Notes under the pieces: generated by a model
Database searches by the model: none
What the model was told of the DNA's origin: nothing
What the model saw: the letters and a program-made list of their open reading frames with translations, nothing else
Position numbers and translations under genes: made by a program
In this document: positions 27,211 through 38,075 of the stretch, piece by piece
Numbering within the stretch: the stretch's first letter is position 1
Layout: each line of letters begins with the position of its first letter
From: an uncultured Verrucomicrobiota bacterium
GTDB lineage: Bacteria; Verrucomicrobiota; Verrucomicrobiia; Opitutales; Opitutaceae
NCBI GenBank assembly: GCA_903869675.1
Contig: CAIQAB010000017.1
Coordinates: 124,001-188,000, forward strand
DNA length: 64,000 nt
Direction: 5' to 3'

Positions 27211-28056
27211 TTACCCCAGCAGGCGGCTGTTGCAAACTTGCCGGTCTGCATCCCCGCCCGGCATCAGCACGAAGCCGGTTGCATCGTCACCAAAGACTTC
27301 GCTGCGGCGGCCCTCGTGGTGGATATGCCAGAGCGCGATCAGGACGCAGGCCCAGGCATCCAACTGGTCCTCGACTGGCTTGCGCCAGGCCGCGGCCAGC
27401 AACGCAGCCGAGTCCGGGTGCCAGGCTAAGTAGGGAAAATGCGAGGCGCACAGCCCGGCTAGCGAATGCTGCAAGCGCGCAAACTCGGCGTCGCTATGTT
27501 CACGTGAGCGACCCGATTTGCGTTTGTATTCCAAGATGCGATCAAGCCCGAGCCAGCGCACCAGCGCCGGGTGGGGAAACACTTCCGCCGCCACCCAGGG
27601 CATCGCCGCCGTGGGTAGAGCGGGCGTCAGCGCGAACCCGCCAGCCGTCAACCTCGCCGCAATGCGCAGGGGACGCGGCGCGAGCCGGAGATTCACCGGA
27701 TAACAGCCCGCGTGCCGGGCGCGAAACGCGGCGCTTACCAAGCCGTCAACCGGACGGCGTCCACTGGCATTGATGCAGACCAAGGGGGCATCGAAGGCAA
27801 ACAACCGATAGACAGGCGCATCTGGCGTCGCGGGTGGAAGAAGATCGGATGCGGCAGCGAGCGCCGCAAAAAGAGCTTCGTCGCCCCGCACGTGGGTATG
27901 ACCAAGGATGCGTGCACTTGCCGGCTTTCGCGCCGTGGCAGCACGATACTCGATCAGGCAAACACCGTCGCCGTTTTTCTCCCCCCAAGCCAGATCAACG
28001 CCGGCGAGGAGGTAGGTCGCGGCGGCGGGGTCAAGGGGTGCGACGGTTGAGGGCAT
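27211..28056 (-). CDS. DUF429 family protein (predicted RNase H-like nuclease)
   Basis: A 281-residue protein. The N-terminal LLAGVDLAWGEKNGDGVCLIE, FAFDAPLVCINASGRRPVD and the C-terminal PVEDQLDAWACVLIALWHIH, with DDATGFVLMPG, match the DUF429 family. That family is predicted from its fold to be an RNase H-like nuclease, with acidic residues in the first strand and the last helix. The cellular role is unknown. It is convergent with ftsZ (33 bases apart) and has no obvious operon partner. Confidence 0.85.
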   Translation of the reverse strand: MPSTVAPLDPAAATYLLAGVDLAWGEKNGDGVCLIEYRAATARKPASARILGHTHVRGDEALFAALAAASDLLPPATPDAPVYRLFAFDAPLVCINASGRRPVDGLVSAAFRARHAGCYPVNLRLAPRPLRIAARLTAGGFALTPALPTAAMPWVAAEVFPHPALVRWLGLDRILEYKRKSGRSREHSDAEFARLQHSLAGLCASHFPYLAWHPDSAALLAAAWRKPVEDQLDAWACVLIALWHIHHEGRRSEVFGDDATGFVLMPGGDADRQVCNSRLLG

Positions 28057-28263
28057 CGGAAACGCGACCGCAAATTCGCGACCCCACAGGCAACCGCAAG
28101 CATCGCGCGAGTATTATCCCAAAACGCCGAGTCGATCGGAGCATCCCATCAGATTATTAACCGCGTGCGAAGCGAATGGACACGGGGCTGGAACAACCAG
28201 CCGAGTTTTATCCGCCTAAGCTACGGCTAAGATCGAGATTTTTAGAATTAGATCTAAACAAAC

Positions 28264-29787
28264 TTATCGAGCCAAGAGCCAGGCAGCGATCGGACCCTGG
28301 AAAAAGCCAAAGACCACGCTGCCAGCGGCGAGCACCCCGAGGGCGAGGCCAGCGGAGAACCCAATCGGAGTTGCGGCGATCTCGGCAGGTTCGGTCTCGC
28401 CCGAGGCAAGAGGCGGGCGCCAGGTGCTGAAGAAGGCGGCCTTGATCCAGCCGAAGTAGTAGTAAATAGAAAGCACGACGCCGACGATGGCGATGGCCAG
28501 CAGTGGGTAGAGGCCAGCCTTGAAGGCAGCGATGAAAACCATGAGCTTGCCCATGAAACCAGCCAGCGGCGGGATACCGGCGAGCGAACCGAGACCGACG
28601 GCAAGGACGCCGGCAAGGTAGGGGTGTTTTTTGGCGAAATCGGTGTAGTGGTCGAGATCCTGTTCGGCGTCATTCTCCCCGGCAACGTGGGTCATGACAG
28701 CAAACACTGCGAAGGACGCCAAAAGGTAGGCGAAAAGATAGAAATAGATCGCGCCAACGGCCTGCGGGACGGTCTGGGCCGCGACCACACCCATCAGCAG
28801 GTAGCCGGCATGGGAGATACCGGAGAGGCCGAGCAGGCGTTTGACGTTATGCTGGGTTAGGGCGGCGAGATTACCGAAGAGGATGGTCGCGCCGGCCATG
28901 ATCGAGAGCACGACGGTGACCAGTCCGGCATAGGAGTGGAACACCGGGAGCAGGCTAATCAGCACAGCGAAACCAGCGGCCTTGGAAGCAACGGCTAAGA
29001 AGGCGGTGACGGGGGTGGGCGCACCTTGGTAGACGTCGGGAATCCAGATCTGGAAGGGCACGGCGCCTATTTTGAAGGCGATGCCGGCCAGCACGAACAC
29101 GATGCCCACAGAGGCGAGGAAGTTGCCGGGGTTGGCCTCGAGGAACTGGCGCACCCCGGCGTAGCTCATCGGAGATGCGGTCGAGCCGAGGGAGTTCGGA
29201 TTGCCAGCCACGCCGTAGAGCAAAACGATACCGAAGAGCAGAATGGCGGAGCTGAGGGCGCCGAGCACTAGATATTTCAGACCGGCCTCGAGCGACAAAG
29301 GGTTCGAACGGGTATAGCTAACCAGAATATAGAAGCCGACCGTGATGGTCTCAAGGGCGACGAAGAGGAGGACGAAGTTGGCCGACTGGGCCAGTAACAT
29401 CATCGCGGCGGTGACGACCAGCACGATGTGGAAAAACTCCACGCGGGGCATCTTTTGCTTCGCCAGCGCAACCACCCCGAGGATGGAAACGAGGATGGAG
29501 CTGACCAGGAAAAAGGCGCGCAGGTATTGGCCATCGCGGGAGTGATGGAGCAGGCCATTGAAAGTGTCGCGGTCAAGATAAGGCGTAGCGGTGAAGTTGA
29601 AGGCGAGGGCTGCGAGAATGCCGAGCTGACCGGCGATGGCGCAGGTCGGGATGACGACGTGGCGCGCCTTGGGCAGGAGCATCTCAAGAACGAGCAGCAG
29701 CAGCGCGAGCACGCCGAGGGTGATCTCGGGCGTGATCGCGGCCCAGAGGTTGTTGGCGGCGGCGGCTTGAAGTTGGTCGATGGTCAT
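28264..29787 (-). CDS. nuoN: NADH-quinone oxidoreductase subunit N
   Basis: A 507-residue antiporter-like membrane subunit of complex I, one of the three proton channels. About 14 transmembrane helices are visible. LASVGIVFVLAGIAFKIGAVPFQIWIPDVYQGAP-TPVTAFLAVASKAAGF contains the conserved lysines of the channel. NVKRLLGLSGISHAGYLLMG and AGIPPLAGFMGKLMVF are also typical. I chose the ATG at 29787 (MTIDQLQ); the frame is open 77 codons further upstream, but that part is serine/proline-rich and overlaps nuoM. It is the last gene of the nuo operon. Confidence 0.93.
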   Translation of the reverse strand: MTIDQLQAAAANNLWAAITPEITLGVLALLLLVLEMLLPKARHVVIPTCAIAGQLGILAALAFNFTATPYLDRDTFNGLLHHSRDGQYLRAFFLVSSILVSILGVVALAKQKMPRVEFFHIVLVVTAAMMLLAQSANFVLLFVALETITVGFYILVSYTRSNPLSLEAGLKYLVLGALSSAILLFGIVLLYGVAGNPNSLGSTASPMSYAGVRQFLEANPGNFLASVGIVFVLAGIAFKIGAVPFQIWIPDVYQGAPTPVTAFLAVASKAAGFAVLISLLPVFHSYAGLVTVVLSIMAGATILFGNLAALTQHNVKRLLGLSGISHAGYLLMGVVAAQTVPQAVGAIYFYLFAYLLASFAVFAVMTHVAGENDAEQDLDHYTDFAKKHPYLAGVLAVGLGSLAGIPPLAGFMGKLMVFIAAFKAGLYPLLAIAIVGVVLSIYYYFGWIKAAFFSTWRPPLASGETEPAEIAATPIGFSAGLALGVLAAGSVVFGFFQGPIAAWLLAR

Positions 29788-29830
29788 GGGCCGAAAAGGG
29801 AGGGAGGGGGAGAGGGGAAACGCGGCCGGT

Positions 29831-31321
29831 TTACTTGCGGAAGGTTGCGGTGATAGCGGTGTCGACCGGGGTGGAGAGGCTCTTAGGCCAGAAACCGATC
29901 GCGAGCAGCGCAACGAGCAGGAGCAGGGCGGGAACTTTCTCGCCCCATGCGAGATCGGTCGGGGCCTTTTCGGCAGAGACCTTGGCAAAGGCTGGGGTGA
30001 CTGGCCCGAAGAAAACACGAGCGACCGAGCGCAAACCGTAGACGGCGGAGATGATCACCCCGGACACGGCGAGCGTGGTGTAGGCAGCGGAGAACTTCCA
30101 TGCGCCGACGAAGATCGCCAGTTCGCCCCAGAAGTTGGCCAGACCGGGTAGACCGATGCTGGCCATGGTGGCAGTGACGAAGAAGGCCGCCAGAACGGGA
30201 GCCTTTTGCGCGAGCCCGCCCATGTCATCCATGTCGAAGGTCTGGGTGCGATGGTAGACGCTGGTCGAGAGCAGAAACAACAAGGCGACCGAAAGGCCGT
30301 GGGCGACCATCATCAAGACCACGCCGCCGAGGCCGGTGGTGTTGTAAGCGGCGATGCCGAGGAAAGCGTAGCCCATGTGCATGACCGAGCTGTAACCGAT
30401 CATCTGCTTAAGGTCGCGCTGGGCGATCGTCACAAAGCCGATGTAAAGCACGTTGCCACCGACCGCGAGCAGGGCCAGCCAGCCTACCCAGTGGCCCACA
30501 CCCTCGGGAAGAAGCGGCAAGGCGATCTGGATAAGCCCGTAAAGGCCGAATTTTTTTAACACGCCGGCGTGCAACATGGCGGCGGAGCTAGGCGCGGCGC
30601 CGTAGCCAAGCGGAGCCCACGTGTGGAAGGGAAAAAGTGAGACCAGGATGCCGAACCCGACCATCAATAGACCGAAAATGGTCTTTTGATTACCAGCGGC
30701 GAGCGAGCCATGGGCGACCTCCTGGCGCAGAGCCAGCAGGTCAAAAGTCTCAGCTCCGCTCTGCTGATAAATCGCGATCAGGCCGATCAAGGACAGCATC
30801 GCGCCGAGCGTGAGGTAGATCGTGAGCTTCATCGCGGCGTAACCGCGGTCCCGCCCGCCCCAGACGCCGACCATGATGAAGGTCGGGATCAGCGCGAGTT
30901 CGTGGAAGAAGTAAAAGAAAAACACGTCCATGCTGGCGAAAACCCCCATCAGGCCGGCCTGCATGATGAGCAGGAGCCCCAGATAGAGCGGTAGACGCTC
31001 GGCCTTGGACTGGATGGCGTAGAGCCCGGCGGCCAAACCGACCACCCCGGCAAGCACGAACAAGGGCAGGGCGATGCCGTTGAGCCCGAGGTAAAGCGTG
31101 ATGCCCAGGGTATCCTTCAGGCCGGTGTCGTATCGGCTCACAAAATGGTAACTCGCCCCGCCCGTTGGGTTAAACTGGCTCCAGAGATAGAGCGCGATCA
31201 AGGCGGGGATGACGAAGCCCACGCCGGCAATGAACTTGCGCACGGCAAGGGGCGCGGGGACCAGCAGCAGGAGGGCGGCGGCCAGAGGCGCGAAGATGGA
31301 GAGGAGAAGGAGGTCGGGCAC
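29831..31321 (-). CDS. nuoM: NADH-quinone oxidoreductase subunit M
   Basis: A 496-residue antiporter-like proton-channel subunit of complex I. FFHELALIPTFIMVGVWGG carries the conserved glutamate of helix 5. SLFPFHTWAPLGYGAAPSSAAMLHAGVLKKFGLYGL carries the channel lysine and histidines. IAQRDLKQMIGYSSVMHMGY and GLPGLANFWGEL are family blocks. It lies between nuoL and nuoN, 51 bases after nuoL. Confidence 0.95.
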   Translation of the reverse strand: MPDLLLLSIFAPLAAALLLLVPAPLAVRKFIAGVGFVIPALIALYLWSQFNPTGGASYHFVSRYDTGLKDTLGITLYLGLNGIALPLFVLAGVVGLAAGLYAIQSKAERLPLYLGLLLIMQAGLMGVFASMDVFFFYFFHELALIPTFIMVGVWGGRDRGYAAMKLTIYLTLGAMLSLIGLIAIYQQSGAETFDLLALRQEVAHGSLAAGNQKTIFGLLMVGFGILVSLFPFHTWAPLGYGAAPSSAAMLHAGVLKKFGLYGLIQIALPLLPEGVGHWVGWLALLAVGGNVLYIGFVTIAQRDLKQMIGYSSVMHMGYAFLGIAAYNTTGLGGVVLMMVAHGLSVALLFLLSTSVYHRTQTFDMDDMGGLAQKAPVLAAFFVTATMASIGLPGLANFWGELAIFVGAWKFSAAYTTLAVSGVIISAVYGLRSVARVFFGPVTPAFAKVSAEKAPTDLAWGEKVPALLLLVALLAIGFWPKSLSTPVDTAITATFRK

Positions 31322-31372
31322 GGCGAACGTTGCTTAAGATTTAGAAGTGGAGATTCAGAATTTCCGGCTGGG

Positions 31373-33259
<1,887 letters not shown>

Positions 33260-33307
33260 CGGAGGCGAAGCGGGCGGGTATGCGGTGCCGGGAAGCGTTG
33301 CGAAGGT

Positions 33308-33649
33308 TTAGTTCTTCAGGGCATTGAGCTCCTCGACCTGCACCGTCTGGCGGCGGCGGAAGAGGGCGACGATGATGGCTAGGCCGACCGCGACTTCGGC
33401 GGCGGCGACCGTGAGGATGAAAAACACGAAGACGTCACCATCAAGCACACCGTTGTAGCGGGAGAAGGCAACCAAGGCCACGGTGCTGGCGACCAGCATG
33501 AGCTCGAGGCACATGTAGATCACCAGAGTGTTTTTCCGCAACAGGACCCCAAAGAAGCCGATCGCAAAAAGCACGGCGGCGAGATAAAGGTAGGCGTTGA
33601 GCGTGACGGCGAAGGGTCCGGACAGCGCGGCGAGCGGAAGGGGGGACAT
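33308..33649 (-). CDS. nuoK: NADH-quinone oxidoreductase subunit K
   Basis: A 113-residue membrane subunit with three transmembrane helices. The two glutamates important for proton transfer are present: one in [17 protein letters not shown] (helix 2) and one in [18 protein letters not shown] (helix 3). [17 protein letters not shown] is typical. The length is slightly above E. coli NuoK (100), because of a short N-terminal extension and a charged tail. A family A hairpin-type repeat lies in the spacer toward nuoJ. Confidence 0.93.
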   Translation of the reverse strand: MSPLPLAALSGPFAVTLNAYLYLAAVLFAIGFFGVLLRKNTLVIYMCLELMLVASTVALVAFSRYNGVLDGDVFVFFILTVAAAEVAVGLAIIVALFRRRQTVQVEELNALKN

Positions 33650-33707
33650 GGCGGCAATGGGAAAGGAGCGAGTAATAAGTGGCAGGGTGCGAGTAGGCGG
33701 GATCGGA

Positions 33708-34223
33708 CTATTTCACGTCTTCGAGGCCCTCGAATTTCTTGCTCAGGACGATCACGCCGAGCATGGCGATGAGGAGGAGGAAACCCACAATTTGCACCGG
33801 CAGCAGGTAGACCGTGAACAATTGCTCGGCATAGGCCCGGAGGCTGGAGCCCACGACCTTGACCGTTGCGGGATCGGCAGTCTCGACCAGACCGTGCGAG
33901 GCGAAGGAAACCAAGCCCGTCACCAGCAAGCCGGCCGCGACCGTCGAGGAAAGGATGGTGGCCTTGGTGAACCGTTTGCGGTCACCGCCTTGCATATCCA
34001 GCAACATGATGATGAAGAGGAACAAAGCCACGACCGCGCCGGCGTAGACCAGAACCAGCAACACCGCCAAGAGGAAGGCGTCGAGCAACACGAAGAGACC
34101 GGCCACGCCCACCAGGCTGAGCAGGAAGCAGAGCGCGGAGGCGACGGCGTTCTTGTTGAATACCACACCGAGGGCGCAGGCCACGGAGAGGAGGGCGAAT
34201 ATGTGAAAGAGGAGGTCAGACAT
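33708..34223 (-). CDS. nuoJ: NADH-quinone oxidoreductase subunit J
   Basis: A 171-residue subunit with five predicted transmembrane helices. [31 protein letters not shown] is the conserved helix-3 region with the pi-bulge and tyrosine that couple quinone chemistry to proton pumping. The N-terminus ([28 protein letters not shown]) is also typical. It lies between nuoI and nuoK. Confidence 0.92.
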   Translation of the reverse strand: MSDLLFHIFALLSVACALGVVFNKNAVASALCFLLSLVGVAGLFVLLDAFLLAVLLVLVYAGAVVALFLFIIMLLDMQGGDRKRFTKATILSSTVAAGLLVTGLVSFASHGLVETADPATVKVVGSSLRAYAEQLFTVYLLPVQIVGFLLLIAMLGVIVLSKKFEGLEDVK

Positions 34224-34240
34224 GGACGGGACGGAGGGAA

Positions 34241-34355
34241 AGTAGCGGGTAGTGAGCAGCGGGTAGCGAGTAGATCGGCGGTAAGATGGAGTGAGTCGTT
34301 CGGTGGGTTTCGGTGGCTTGGGCTACTCGCTACTCACTACTCGATGCTCGCTACT
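34241..34355. repeat. Hairpin-forming heptamer repeat (family A), nuoI-nuoJ spacer
   Basis: The left arm at 34241-34273 is built of degenerate heptamers of the type TAGCGGG/TAGTGAG/TAGCGAG. The right arm at 34323-34355 reads as its reverse complement (CTACTCGCTACTCACTACTC...). The transcript could fold into a long stem. Related copies occur at 33662-33712, 39450-39477, 39983-40079 and 57271-57352. Confidence 0.8.
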
Positions 34356-34364
34356 TTCAAAAAA

Positions 34365-34913
34365 TCAGTGATGCCCTCCGGCGTGGGCGGCCTTCTCCGC
34401 AGCCGCTTTCTTATCCCACTTGAAATGGGAGTCGGGCAGCGTGCCGCCGAGTTCGTAGAGGCGTTTCTTGTCGTTGACCATCTCCTCGCGGGTGTAGCCG
34501 GTCATGGAGTATTGGTTTTGGAGCCAGATAGCCTCCTCGGGGCAGACCTCCTGGCACAGGCCGCAATAAATGCAGCGGAGCATGTCGATCTTGAACTCCT
34601 CCGGTCGCTTTTCGACATGGGCGTTGGCATCATCGTGAGCAATTTCGCCGGGGGTGATGCGAATGGCCTTGGGCGGGCAGACAAACTCGCACAACTGGCA
34701 AGAAACACACTTTTCGCGCCCGTTGGGATCGTAGACCAGGGTGGGCACGCCGCGGTAGCCGGCAGGGATGGCAGGGCGCTGCTCGGGATATTCAAGGGTC
34801 TCGACAGGTTGGACCATGCGCTTGAAGGTGGTCGCGAGCCCGGCGGCAATATTGGGCAGGTAGGTGCGCTCCAGAAAGCTGAGCGGTTTGCGTTCGACGG
34901 TGACGACGGCCAT
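34365..34913 (-). CDS. nuoI: NADH-quinone oxidoreductase subunit I (two 4Fe-4S clusters)
   Basis: A 182-residue peripheral-arm subunit carrying clusters N6a and N6b between NuoG/NuoB and the quinone. Cysteines of the first cluster are C69, C72, C75 and C79 (CVSCQLCEFVCP), and of the second C114, C117, C120 and C124 (CIYCGLCQEVCP). The C-terminus is histidine- and alanine-rich (AAHAGGHH), probably a non-essential tail. Confidence 0.95.
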   Translation of the reverse strand: MAVVTVERKPLSFLERTYLPNIAAGLATTFKRMVQPVETLEYPEQRPAIPAGYRGVPTLVYDPNGREKCVSCQLCEFVCPPKAIRITPGEIAHDDANAHVEKRPEEFKIDMLRCIYCGLCQEVCPEEAIWLQNQYSMTGYTREEMVNDKKRLYELGGTLPDSHFKWDKKAAAEKAAHAGGHH

Positions 34914-34955
34914 GGCGTTCTAAAGGTTAGGAGGAAAGATTAAGGTTAAGCCCGG

Positions 34956-36146
34956 TTAGCGGGTCTGGAGCCAAGCGATGCCAAGGGCGTAGACGATGAG
35001 GTTGGCGATGGAAAGCGGGAGGAGTTTTTTCCAACCGAGGGTCATCACTTGGTCGTAGCGGAAACGGGGAAGCGTCCAACGCACCCACATGAAGAAAAAA
35101 ATGAAGAAACCGACTTTCCCCAGGAAAATCCCGATGGCGATGAGACCCATGAATAGCGGGGTGGAGACGCAGGGCAAAATATTAGCCAAGGCGTGAATGG
35201 TATCGGCCAGCGAAACCCAGGGCAACGGGTTCCAGCCCCCGAGGAAGAGCAGACAGAAGATGCCGGAGCCGACGATCATGTGGGCGTATTCGGCGACGAA
35301 AAACAGTGACCACTTAAAGGCACCATATTCGGTATGGAACCCGCCCACGAGATCGGCTTCGGACTCGGGCATATCAAAGGGCTGGCGGTTGGTCTCGGCG
35401 AAGAGGGCAATCAGGAAAATGAAGGCCGAGACCGGCATGGTCATGACATACCAAGTGCCGCCCCAGAAACCGGGCTGGCTCTGGCTTTGCACAACTTCAA
35501 AAAGGCTGAGCGTGCCCTGACCGCCGGGGGCATTGACCCAGAGGAAAACCGGCAGCACCGAGAGAGTCATGGAGAGCTCGTAAGAGATGAGCTGGGCGGA
35601 AGCGCGGACGCCGCCGAGGAAGGGATACTTGGAGTTGGAGGCCCAGCCAGCGAGAATGAGCGAATAGACGCCGAGGGAACCAAGGGCAAAGACGGCGAGC
35701 AAGCCGACATCAACATGGGCGAGCGCGACCGGGACGAGTTCGCCGGCGGCGTTGAAATACGCGCCGAAGGGGACAAAGGCGACGGTCGAGAGAGCCGGGA
35801 TCATCGACGCGATGGGCGCGAGGATGAAATAGAACTTGTTCACGTGCCCGGGGACCGGGTCTTCCTTAAAGGTGAATTTACCACCGTCAGCCGCGAGTTG
35901 GAAGATCCCGAGTTTCTGGAGCAGGGTGCCCAGCACGGGGATACTGGCAACGAGACCTAGAGGGGCGAGGAAGCCGGCGAGCGGCGGCTTGGTGCGGTTG
36001 GGGCCGGGGCGACCCTGGATCCAGGCAGAGATTTTACGCTCGGCCATGGAGCAGGCGGCGGCAAGCGGGAAGAGCACAAGAATCACCACCGTGCCTTGAA
36101 GGAGCAGGCGGAGGAGGAGCGGGAGCTCGAAGTAGAAGTCGAACAT
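34956..36146 (-). CDS. nuoH: NADH-quinone oxidoreductase subunit H
   Basis: A 396-residue membrane subunit forming the quinone entry site. ERKISAWIQGRPGPNRT, SLGVYSLILAGWASNSKYPFLG-GVRASAQLISYELSM, and AETNRQPFDMPESEADLVGGFHTEYG are the conserved loops with charged residues. WVRWTLPRFRYDQVMTLGWK is the C-terminal block. It is longer than E. coli NuoH (325), with an insertion around residues 75-110 (LLQKLGIFQLAADGGKFTFK). Confidence 0.94.
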   Translation of the reverse strand: MFDFYFELPLLLRLLLQGTVVILVLFPLAAACSMAERKISAWIQGRPGPNRTKPPLAGFLAPLGLVASIPVLGTLLQKLGIFQLAADGGKFTFKEDPVPGHVNKFYFILAPIASMIPALSTVAFVPFGAYFNAAGELVPVALAHVDVGLLAVFALGSLGVYSLILAGWASNSKYPFLGGVRASAQLISYELSMTLSVLPVFLWVNAPGGQGTLSLFEVVQSQSQPGFWGGTWYVMTMPVSAFIFLIALFAETNRQPFDMPESEADLVGGFHTEYGAFKWSLFFVAEYAHMIVGSGIFCLLFLGGWNPLPWVSLADTIHALANILPCVSTPLFMGLIAIGIFLGKVGFFIFFFMWVRWTLPRFRYDQVMTLGWKKLLPLSIANLIVYALGIAWLQTR

Positions 36147-36159
36147 GTCGGAAAGAGTT

Positions 36160-36247
36160 GAAGCGCGAAGACGCGAAGTCGCGAAGGTCGAAAAAAGAGG
36201 GGAGGGAATCTTGGGTTTGAACTTAGCTTCTTCGCGTCTTTGCGCTT
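36160..36247. repeat. Hairpin-forming repeat (family B), nuoG-nuoH spacer
   Basis: AAGCGCGAAGACGCGAAG near 36161-36178 is mirrored by CTTCTTCGCGTCTTTGCGCT at 36227-36246, giving an inverted repeat across the spacer. A second copy is at 37965-38067. Sequences of the type GCGCAAAGACGCGAAG recur in intergenic regions of several bacterial phyla. Confidence 0.75.
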
Positions 36248-36257
36248 AATTCTGAGA

Positions 36258-37937
36258 TCAGGCGGCCGCCGCCGGTTTGTATTTGAGGGACTCGCCCTCG
36301 ACGAAGGGCAGGCCGGCCCACGGGGTGGAGTCAAGGAGGAGGCCGGTCTCGGGAATGTTTTTGTAGAGCATCGTGGCCAGCGCGGGGACAGCGGCAGCGA
36401 GGGCGGGCCAGAGACCATGCACATCGCTCGCGGGTGCTGCGGGGCCAAGGAGTTTGGCCAGAACGACGAGATCGTTGCTGGAGCCCTGCGGGCCGGGGAC
36501 GGCGGCGGCAAACTTCTGGATGCGAAACTGCTGATTCACGAAGGTGCCGGCCTTTTCGAAGGTGTGCAGCGTGGGCAACACGACCTTGGCGGCGGCGCTG
36601 GTGGCGTTGGCGTGGGTGCCAAGATAAATGATCGCGACCTTGGCCAGCTGCGCGGCGGTGAGGCCAGCGGCGGCGAGGTCTTCACCGTGGCTGAGGACCG
36701 TCTTCACCTTACCGGAGTCGATATCGGCAGCGAGCTGGGCGAGCTGGGCGGCGGGCAAAGCGGAGACGAGGCCGGTCACGAGGGCGCCGCGGACGTTCGG
36801 GTTACGGTCAGACGAGATGAGCAGTTTATCGCCCTGCCCGGTGCGGGCCACGAGCGACGCATTCACGCCGAGTTGGTCGGCAAGATTCTTGAGGAGGAAC
36901 TGTTCCTCGACCGAAGCGCGCCCGGAACCCACGATGGCGACCGAGCCGGACTTCAGTAATTCGGCGGCGGCGTTGAGCGCGATATCGAGGCTGGAAGCGG
37001 CGCCATTGACGATAACGGCAGCGAGGCGGTCGGGGGCGGCGACTTGCTTGTAGAGCAGGCGGCCGGAGTCCGCCATCCAAGTGTCGTTGACCTCATCGTT
37101 GCGACGGGGGGTCAGGCGGTAGATCACACCCTCGCGCGACCAGATGACGGCGTTCACGCCGGCAGAGGACTCGATATCAATCGTGTTGGTCTGCTTCAGG
37201 AACCAGACGCGCATCTTAAAGCGGAAATCGGTGCTGGTGAGGGCGCCCACCGGGCAGATGTCCACGGTGTTGAGCGAGTAATTGTTCTCCAGCTTCTTGC
37301 CTGGATGGCAGGTGAGGGTCGAGTAACTGCCGCGATCGACGAAGCCAAGCACGTCGTCCTGGGCTATCTCCTTGGAGAAACGCACGCAACGGGAGCAGAG
37401 GATGCAGCGCTCGTCGTCGAGGGTCACGCGGGGCCCGAGCTGGGTGCGCTTGGGTTTGACGTTTTTCTCCTCGATAAAGCGGGAGTAGCCGCGGCCGTAG
37501 CCGGTGGCCTGCTCCTGGAGTTTGCACTCGCCGGCCTGATCGCAGATGGGGCAGTCGAGCGGGTGGTTGACGAGAAGGAACTCCATCACGCCTTCGCGGG
37601 CGTCCTTCACCATGGGCGAAGACGTCTTGATATGCATGCCGGGGGCGACGGTGGTGCCGCAACCGATCTGGGGACGGGGAATCCAATTGATCTTCTGCTT
37701 GCCGGTGGCGGCGTCCATCACCGGGGCTTTGGTGGCGGGGTCCACGGCGGGCATACCCATCTCCACCATGCACATGCGGCAATTACCAGCCACCGTGAGC
37801 TTCGGGTGGTAGCAATAGTGGGGAACGTCCTTTTGGAGCTGCTTGGCGGCCTCGATGACGTTGGTGCCCTTCGGCACGGCGATGTCTACGCCGTCAATAT
37901 TGACGGTGACGAGGTCGGGTTTGGGAGCGGCGATCAT
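36258..37937 (-). CDS. nuoG: NADH-quinone oxidoreductase subunit G
   Basis: A 559-residue Fe-S subunit. The N-terminal ferredoxin-like domain has the [2Fe-2S] ligands in HYCYHPKLTVAGNCRMCMVEM. HPLDCPICDQAGECKLQ holds the His/Cys-ligated N3 cluster. ERCILCSRCVRF with the later DICPVGALT forms N4/N5-type sites. A molybdopterin-oxidoreductase-like domain follows (SAGVNAVIWSREGVIYRLTP), with no molybdenum centre expected. It is shorter than E. coli NuoG (908), like the compact NuoG of many bacteria. Confidence 0.93.
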   Translation of the reverse strand: MIAAPKPDLVTVNIDGVDIAVPKGTNVIEAAKQLQKDVPHYCYHPKLTVAGNCRMCMVEMGMPAVDPATKAPVMDAATGKQKINWIPRPQIGCGTTVAPGMHIKTSSPMVKDAREGVMEFLLVNHPLDCPICDQAGECKLQEQATGYGRGYSRFIEEKNVKPKRTQLGPRVTLDDERCILCSRCVRFSKEIAQDDVLGFVDRGSYSTLTCHPGKKLENNYSLNTVDICPVGALTSTDFRFKMRVWFLKQTNTIDIESSAGVNAVIWSREGVIYRLTPRRNDEVNDTWMADSGRLLYKQVAAPDRLAAVIVNGAASSLDIALNAAAELLKSGSVAIVGSGRASVEEQFLLKNLADQLGVNASLVARTGQGDKLLISSDRNPNVRGALVTGLVSALPAAQLAQLAADIDSGKVKTVLSHGEDLAAAGLTAAQLAKVAIIYLGTHANATSAAAKVVLPTLHTFEKAGTFVNQQFRIQKFAAAVPGPQGSSNDLVVLAKLLGPAAPASDVHGLWPALAAAVPALATMLYKNIPETGLLLDSTPWAGLPFVEGESLKYKPAAAA

Positions 37938-37964
37938 TGCTGAAATAAAGGAGGAGAAGTGATT

Positions 37965-38067
37965 TGAAGCGCGAAGACGCTAAGGCGCTAAGGTCGGAGG
38001 ATGTAGGGCGGATTAGTTGGAAAGAGGAGCTTTGGATCGAACTTGGCGTCTTCGCGTCTTGGCGCTT
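37965..38067. repeat. Hairpin-forming repeat (family B), nuoF-nuoG spacer
   Basis: The left arm TGAAGCGCGAAGACGCTAAG (37965-37984) is mirrored by CTTCGCGTCTTGGCGCTT near 38050-38067. It is related to the nuoG-nuoH spacer copy but not identical. Confidence 0.75.
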
Positions 38068-38075
38068 GCAGGGTT

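Noticed and set aside
28186-28202. Perfect 6-bp hairpin GGCTGG/CCAGCC as a nuo operon terminator
   Set aside because: Read in the direction of nuo transcription it has no following T run; read the other way no gene ends there.
29788-30018. 77-codon N-terminal extension of nuoN
   Set aside because: The extension is serine/proline-rich, overlaps nuoM and is not NuoN-like; the ATG at 29787 gives the family start.
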